This document shows, in pieces, positions 36,086-40,025 of a stretch of 40,025 bases of DNA. Positions within the stretch are counted from its first letter, which is position 1; each line of letters begins with the position of its first letter. This DNA is from Litorilinea aerophila. GTDB taxonomy: Bacteria > Chloroflexota > Anaerolineae > Caldilineales > Caldilineaceae. A program made the position numbers and the translations under genes. The DNA is taken from positions 1 through 40,025 of the forward strand of contig CAMDQF010000017.1 of NCBI GenBank assembly GCA_945905745.1, read 5' to 3'. Below the pieces are notes generated by a model that saw only the letters and a program-made list of their open reading frames with translations, ran no database searches and was not told the DNA's origin.

Positions 36086-36403
36086 TCATCCCTCCGCCGG
36101 TGCAAAGAAGACGAGAAGGGTCAGCTCTTCGGTAATCGTGTGAAATTTATGGGGGACCTGCGCGGCCACATAGAGGGTGTCGCCGGGCTGGATGGGGCGG
36201 TCTTCGTCGCCAGCGCGAAAGTGGGCACGCCCGCTGATGACGTAGTAGATTTCGTCCTGGTCGTGGGGACTCTGTCTATCGACCGCGCCGGCAGCCAACC
36301 CGTAGATGCCTGCACTCAGGGCCGGGACCCGCAGAAATTCGTGGTAGAGTTTGCCGGAATCAGTCCGGGCTGCCAGCAGATCGTTCAGAGCAAAGGCTTG
36401 CAT
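36086..36403 (-). CDS. cupin-domain protein
   Basis: 105 residues, a single cupin_2 beta-barrel. The first motif SPHDQDEIYYVISGRAHF has the His, Gln-Asp-Glu metal-site pattern, and the second motif is IQPGDTLYVAAQVPHKFH with its His. It is a likely metal-dependent small enzyme or ligand-binding protein with unknown substrate. It lies 14 bases after the start of the PIN gene on the same strand, so it may share its transcript. Confidence 0.8.
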   Translation of the reverse strand: MQAFALNDLLAARTDSGKLYHEFLRVPALSAGIYGLAAGAVDRQSPHDQDEIYYVISGRAHFRAGDEDRPIQPGDTLYVAAQVPHKFHTITEELTLLVFFAPAEG

Positions 36404-36417
36404 TGAGTGGTCTTCCT

Positions 36418-36843
36418 CTATTGATTTTGGTCTTCCAGCCAGGACAGAAAGAGCGATGGCGGAATAATTGGGATGCCCTCGAATGGATGGAGCGACAGCA
36501 GATCGGCGTCACCGCTGACAATCGCATCGGCTTTGCCGGCCAGGGCAATTTCCAAAAACTGATCATCTTTGGGATCGCGACAGACTCTGATTTTTCGTTG
36601 TGGATGCAATAGCTCGCTTCGCAACACAATAACCCGCAACACGGCACGAATGCGTCGATCCGTCAAATGATACTTTGCGCGTAGCCGCGGCCGATGCAGA
36701 ACAGCAGCCAATTCAGACAGGGTTGATCGGCTGATCAGAGCGATGAAATCGCGCTGGCGTAGTCGTTGCAATACAACACCAGCGCCACCCTGTGGCCGTA
36801 TGACTGCGCTGATCAGCACATTTGTGTCGAGAACTATTTTCAC
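36418..36843 (-). CDS. PIN-domain toxin (COG1569 family)
   Basis: 141 residues with the PIN_3 pattern. VLDTNVLISAVIR holds the first Asp, SELAAVLHRPRLRAKY the conserved Glu, RDPKDDQFLEIAL the second acidic pair, and ADAIVSGDADLL the last Asp. These are the metal-binding acids of PIN ribonucleases, and this subgroup is annotated as a putative toxin of type II modules. The start overlaps the antitoxin stop by four bases (ATGA). Confidence 0.85.
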   Translation of the reverse strand: MKIVLDTNVLISAVIRPQGGAGVVLQRLRQRDFIALISRSTLSELAAVLHRPRLRAKYHLTDRRIRAVLRVIVLRSELLHPQRKIRVCRDPKDDQFLEIALAGKADAIVSGDADLLSLHPFEGIPIIPPSLFLSWLEDQNQ

Positions 36844-37130
36844 AGCGCAATCGATCTCGCTTCTGCAATGGCCGCTTCTATATCAGCTTCAATCTCATCA
36901 ACCGTATAAACAGCATTTTCTTCGGCTAGTTCGGACAGAACCGCATCAAATTCGGCCAGAATCTCATCCTCTTTCCAAATGAGGAAGCGCAAGAATTCTG
37001 CATACGGTATCAGCGCCGCTTCTGGCTGGTCACGCAATGTCAGGATGTAAGGTATTTGTTGCGCAATTACCTCATTTACGACACCGTGCAGATCGGTCTG
37101 CAATTCGCTAACTCCGATGGTCTTTTGCAT
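36840..37130 (-). CDS. antitoxin of the PIN module (Phd/YefM-like)
   Basis: 96 residues. IGVSELQTDLHGVVNEVI followed by QIPYILTLRDQPEAALIPYAEF is the DNA-binding and dimer fold of Phd/YefM antitoxins; the acidic C-terminus (VDEIEADIEAAIAEA) would bind the toxin. It overlaps the toxin gene by four bases and is first in the operon. Confidence 0.82.
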   Translation of the reverse strand: MQKTIGVSELQTDLHGVVNEVIAQQIPYILTLRDQPEAALIPYAEFLRFLIWKEDEILAEFDAVLSELAEENAVYTVDEIEADIEAAIAEARSIAL

Positions 37131-37169
37131 GTAAATCCCCTTTTCAAAGCTGCTTATTAAGCAGAATTG

Positions 37170-38285
37170 TCATTCCAGCCCGGCCCGGCGCAGACGGGTC
37201 AAGAGTGCAGAGCGGCGGCTATACTGCTTGTGTACCTTTTGTATCTGGGCCTGGAAAGTCGCACTGCGCTGCTGGTATTCGGCCAAATCGCGCAGATCAC
37301 GCAGGATGTCCACGGCTTCGTCGTAGGCCTTGGCCTGGCCCAGCTCTATCAAGCGCAGGGCTTCCGTCCACTTGGCTTCCTGCTGACCGGTCAGTGCTTC
37401 CATCTTCCGCCGCTTCTGCTCCGCGGCCAGGAGAGAAAGGCGTTGGGTCTCGGCTTCCGCCACCGCATCCCGCGCCTCCAACAGTTCACTGAATCTCCGC
37501 TGGGCCGGAGCGGCAGCCGACGTCCCACTGCCCAGCAACGCTTCCAGCCGACGCTGCAAATCGATCTGGACCAGCGCTTCGCCTTGCAACAGACGCAGGA
37601 GAAAGTCGTCACATTCCGCTCGGGAGAGTTGCCCGATGGCTTTGCCCAATTGCTCTGGGCTGGGGCTTTGGGGCAAAGAGGGGCCGCCTTTGGCCGCGGC
37701 CTCAACCAGATATTCGTCGATTCCAAAGAATTCGACGAAGTTGTTCAGCGTTGTGTCCAGACTGTCCAGACCGGGGGGCAGGGGCGGCTCCACCAACTCC
37801 TCGTGAAGCTCCCCTTCGTATTGCAAGCTGGTTCCGTGCAGCCAGGCCAGGTAGAGGGAGCGATAATCCCCCTGCAGAATGGCATTGCGCAGAGGCAGCA
37901 GCCCGCTCAATTCCCCGCCGGGTTCGATCCAATCCCGGCCATCTTCGTCATTGAGTTCGATGTCCAGAATGTAGTATTCGCCCATTCGTTCCAGAGAAAT
38001 GTAGTCATCCAGACAGTAGGCTTCGACCGCGCTGGCATCGAGCAGACGGGCGGGGAAGCGGAAGACCAATTGGTTGCTGCCCCAATTGGCCTGGTAGAGA
38101 AAGGCGTCGAAGTAGTCGGCCAGCACTTTCTTTGGGTTGTGTTTGAAGCTGCCCCAACTGTAGTCCACTTGGGCGCGGGTGGCGGTCACGTCGATATGGC
38201 TGGACAATTTGCCAACTGCATTTTGCTCTTGGGCAGTGAGCCGTCGGTCAATGATCTGCCATTCGTAGTATTGAAATTCGCTCAT
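37170..38285 (-). CDS. hypothetical protein, charged coiled-coil C-terminus
   Basis: 371 residues from ATG 38285, which has GGGGAG upstream; the frame extends to 38321. I do not recognise the family. Residues 1-150 are mixed alpha/beta with many aromatic and acidic residues (FQYYEWQIIDRRLTAQEQ, YYILDIELNDEDGRDWIEP), residues 180-260 helical, and the last 120 strongly charged and helical with ARDAVAEAETQRLSLL and QAKAYDEAVDILRDL stretches. No membrane segment or signal. It stands between the antitoxin gene and the dehydratase gene, with about 50 bp gaps. Confidence 0.7.
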   Translation of the reverse strand: MSEFQYYEWQIIDRRLTAQEQNAVGKLSSHIDVTATRAQVDYSWGSFKHNPKKVLADYFDAFLYQANWGSNQLVFRFPARLLDASAVEAYCLDDYISLERMGEYYILDIELNDEDGRDWIEPGGELSGLLPLRNAILQGDYRSLYLAWLHGTSLQYEGELHEELVEPPLPPGLDSLDTTLNNFVEFFGIDEYLVEAAAKGGPSLPQSPSPEQLGKAIGQLSRAECDDFLLRLLQGEALVQIDLQRRLEALLGSGTSAAAPAQRRFSELLEARDAVAEAETQRLSLLAAEQKRRKMEALTGQQEAKWTEALRLIELGQAKAYDEAVDILRDLRDLAEYQQRSATFQAQIQKVHKQYSRRSALLTRLRRAGLE

Positions 38286-38336
38286 TGGGCTACTCCCCTC
38301 ATCGTTGGCTATATCCCCCATTTTAGCACAACAGGG

Positions 38337-39476
38337 CTACCAATCCGCCACGCTGCCGTCCTGCGCATAGAAGTATTCGCCGCCCAATTCCTCCGCATAC
38401 TCGCGGTTCTGTTCGGCTTCGGCCCGGTTGATGGCAAAACCCAGTCCCGGCGCGGTGGGCAGCTCGATGTAGCCGTTGACGACTTTCCAATCCTCCTCCA
38501 CCAGCCCCGCGCCCAGACTGAAATCCACCTGCTCCTGGACCAGAAAGTTGGGCACCACCGCGTCCACCTGCATACACGCGGCCAGGGCCACCGGGCCGAT
38601 GGCGCAGTGGGGCATAATGTGCATATAGTAGACCTCGGCCATATTGGCTACCCGCTTCAGTTCACTGATGCCGCCCACGTGGGAGCCATCGGGCTGGATG
38701 TAGCTGACTGCCTGCTTCTCGAAGACCTGGCGGAACTCCCAGCGGCTGAGCAGCCGCTCGCCCGTGGCAATCGGGAAGGGTACGTGATCCGAGACCTGTT
38801 TGAGCGCGTCCACATTTTCCTGGGGCACAGGCTCCTCCACAAACATCGGGCGCATCCCCTTCAGTTCGTGGCAGATTTCAATCGCCAGCCCCGGTGTCAT
38901 TTTGCCGTGGAAGTCGAAGCAGAGTTCCACCTCTGGCCCCACCCACTCGCGCATGAGATAGGCCTGCTCGACAAATGCATCAATCACCGCAGGCGGTTCG
39001 TGGGCACGCCATTTACCCCCTGGCCCCGATTTGTAGGCGGTGTAGCCGCTCTTTTGCAGATGTTCCAGCCGCGCTTTGGACGCGGCCAGCCCCTCGTCTG
39101 TCATATCCCGGATGCCCCAGTGGGCGTAGACCCGGATGCGATCCCGCACCGCACCGCCCATCAGCGCATAGGCCGGTGCGTCGTAGTATTTGCCGGCGAT
39201 GTCCCACAGGGCCTGGTCAATGCCAGAGAGCGCGGTCATCAGCACATTGCCGCCGCGGAAGAAGGCCGAGCGGTAGATGTGCTGCCAGTGGTGTTCGATG
39301 CGCAGCGGGTCTTTGCCGATCAGATAATCGGCTAGCTCCTCCACCGCGGCGTGTACGCTTTTGGGCTTGCCCTCCAGCGTCGTCTCGCCCCAGCCCACCA
39401 GCCCGTTGTCGGTGCTGATCTTCACCAGGCGGGTGCGCGGGCGGGGAAAGAATTGGTCAATGCGGGCGATTTTCAT
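38337..39476 (-). CDS. enolase-superfamily sugar-acid dehydratase (galactonate dehydratase-like)
   Basis: 379 residues from ATG 39476 with AAAGGAG upstream; the frame extends to 39548 without support. The capping domain opens with IDQFFPRPRTRLVKISTDNGLVGWGE. In the barrel, LCFDFHGKMT (first metal Asp with catalytic His), FVEEPVP (second metal Glu) and IATGERLLSR (third metal Glu) appear in order, then QPDGSHVGGISE and MPHCAIGP, where a His acts as acid/base. This order is typical of D-galactonate dehydratase and related acid sugar dehydratases in the mandelate racemase subgroup. The exact substrate is open. It agrees with the other hydroxy- and sugar-acid enzymes in the window. Confidence 0.87.
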   Translation of the reverse strand: MKIARIDQFFPRPRTRLVKISTDNGLVGWGETTLEGKPKSVHAAVEELADYLIGKDPLRIEHHWQHIYRSAFFRGGNVLMTALSGIDQALWDIAGKYYDAPAYALMGGAVRDRIRVYAHWGIRDMTDEGLAASKARLEHLQKSGYTAYKSGPGGKWRAHEPPAVIDAFVEQAYLMREWVGPEVELCFDFHGKMTPGLAIEICHELKGMRPMFVEEPVPQENVDALKQVSDHVPFPIATGERLLSRWEFRQVFEKQAVSYIQPDGSHVGGISELKRVANMAEVYYMHIMPHCAIGPVALAACMQVDAVVPNFLVQEQVDFSLGAGLVEEDWKVVNGYIELPTAPGLGFAINRAEAEQNREYAEELGGEYFYAQDGSVADW

Positions 39477-39691
39477 TGGGGGAGTCTCCTTTAGCAGAAG
39501 GGTAGTGGAGTCAACGGTCTTGCAGCCGAATGATGGGTATTGTAGCACAGGGGGTGGGGATGTCCAGCGGGGCGAGAGGACGGGTGATTTCAGTTTTCGG
39601 GCGGACCGGAATCGTGCGTGCCGCCTGGCGCTAAAACGGCCGGACTACGCCCCGCTTTCCCCCCTTGCGCCAAAACCCCCTTTGCCCCATA

Positions 39692-39709
39692 ATGACAGCT
39701 ACCTGTCAT
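39692..39709. promoter_or_regulatory. small inverted repeat upstream of the CHAT-type gene
   Basis: ATGACAG (39692-39698) and CTGTCAT (39703-39709) with a 4-bp spacer, 22 bp before ATG 39731. It could be an operator; CATAAT at 39688-39693 may be a -10 box. Confidence 0.35.
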
Positions 39710-39730
39710 CCACCCGCCACCTGGCCCGCG

Positions 39731-40025
39731 ATGGACTATCTCAACTTCGACCTGCGCATCGACACCCCAGACGCCAGCGGCTACCCCGTCCGAGTGACCC
39801 AATCACCCGACGGAGAGGCCAGCGCCAGCCTGCAACTCAATCTGAACGATCCAGCCTTTCGCAAGACTCTGCAAACGCTGGAAACAGTCCGTGGGGTAGG
39901 GTCGAACCTCCGCAATGTCAAAGTGATCAAGCCCGCGCCAGCCAGTGTGAATACTTTTGTCAACGAAGTCGCCACCGCACGTGCAATGGGGGGAGCGCTC
40001 TTTGAAGCCCTCTTTCCCGGCGAAG
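39731..40025 (+). CDS. N-terminal part of a probable CHAT-domain protein (runs off the window)
   Basis: ATG 39731 opens 98 codons with no stop before the edge. MDYLNFDLRIDTPDASGYPVRV-like opening (quoted in parts: MDYLNFDLRI, YPVRVTQSPDGEA), the pattern LQLNLNDPAFRKTL, and ALFEALFPGE at the end are characteristic of the N-terminal region that precedes CHAT domains in large Chloroflexota and cyanobacterial CHAT proteins, where ...LFEALF.GE leads into the first CHAT strand. The catalytic part lies outside the window, so activity cannot be judged. It has weak upstream signals only. Confidence 0.65.
   Translation, partial: MDYLNFDLRIDTPDASGYPVRVTQSPDGEASASLQLNLNDPAFRKTLQTLETVRGVGSNLRNVKVIKPAPASVNTFVNEVATARAMGGALFEALFPGE

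Noticed and set aside
37167-39335. 722-codon plus-strand open frame opposite the hypothetical and dehydratase genes
   Set aside because: It spans two real minus-strand genes and the gap between them and shows no motif.

Overview
The window looks like a chromosome segment of a Chloroflexota bacterium (Anaerolineae/Caldilinea-like). This is an inference from high GC, nSTAND, CHAT, FecR, Uma2 and TumE families, a mevalonate-pathway decarboxylase of the form known from Chloroflexota, and plain lipoprotein signals. No ribosomal RNA or ribosomal protein gene is present to confirm it.

Left end (1-2200): a graveyard of accessory DNA, AT-richer than the rest. It holds the 3' tail of an unidentified gene overlapping a UvrD-like helicase gene. 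The helicase gene is split by a 91-bp insert with imperfect terminal inverted repeats and a CTTA direct repeat. A 51-codon stump of a SulP sulfate permease follows, fused to the leader of the next gene. Then come housekeeping-type genes: hydroxyacid-oxoacid transhydrogenase (2218-3495), an MFS transporter (3757-5124) and a convergently oriented sialidase-like protein (5244-6200).

Centre-left (6233-15796): the most interesting locus. Four tightly packed plus-strand genes encode (1) a SIR2-like/nSTAND NTPase with a multi-pass C-terminus, (2) a FecR-domain lipoprotein with an SH3b domain and Thr/Pro stalk, interrupted by an in-frame amber codon, (3) a paralogous FecR lipoprotein ending in a CBM9-like domain, and (4) a SIR2-like/CHAT protein with an intact His-Cys dyad. 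Both SIR2-like domains have lost the catalytic His, and the second also the Asn. A 16-bp direct repeat lies on each side of the block. A strong bidirectional terminator and tRNA-Glu(CTC) end it. I read this as a candidate membrane-linked sensing/immunity or cell-death module. A second CHAT-type protein starts at the right edge (39731).

Middle (16044-24235): a B12-binding radical SAM protein whose gene carries an in-frame perfect 31-bp palindrome; an AAA/DUF4143 ATPase with a near-consensus promoter placing the start at its ATG (leaderless); two TumE-type toxin-antitoxin modules flanking an MFS transporter; a 2-hydroxyacid dehydrogenase; and a Uma2-like nuclease.

Right (24436-39476), almost all on the minus strand: a SelA-like PLP enzyme with an extra C-terminal domain, Ldh-family oxidoreductase, (phospho)mevalonate decarboxylase, DHH phosphoesterase, a small putative regulator, CPBP protease, DinB protein, a TIM-barrel-like protein, citrate synthase, branched-chain aminotransferase, cupin, PIN/antitoxin pair, an unknown protein and an enolase-superfamily sugar-acid dehydratase. 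Palindromic and heptameric repeats lie in many of the gaps. Long opposite-strand reading frames are by-products of high GC and are not annotated.
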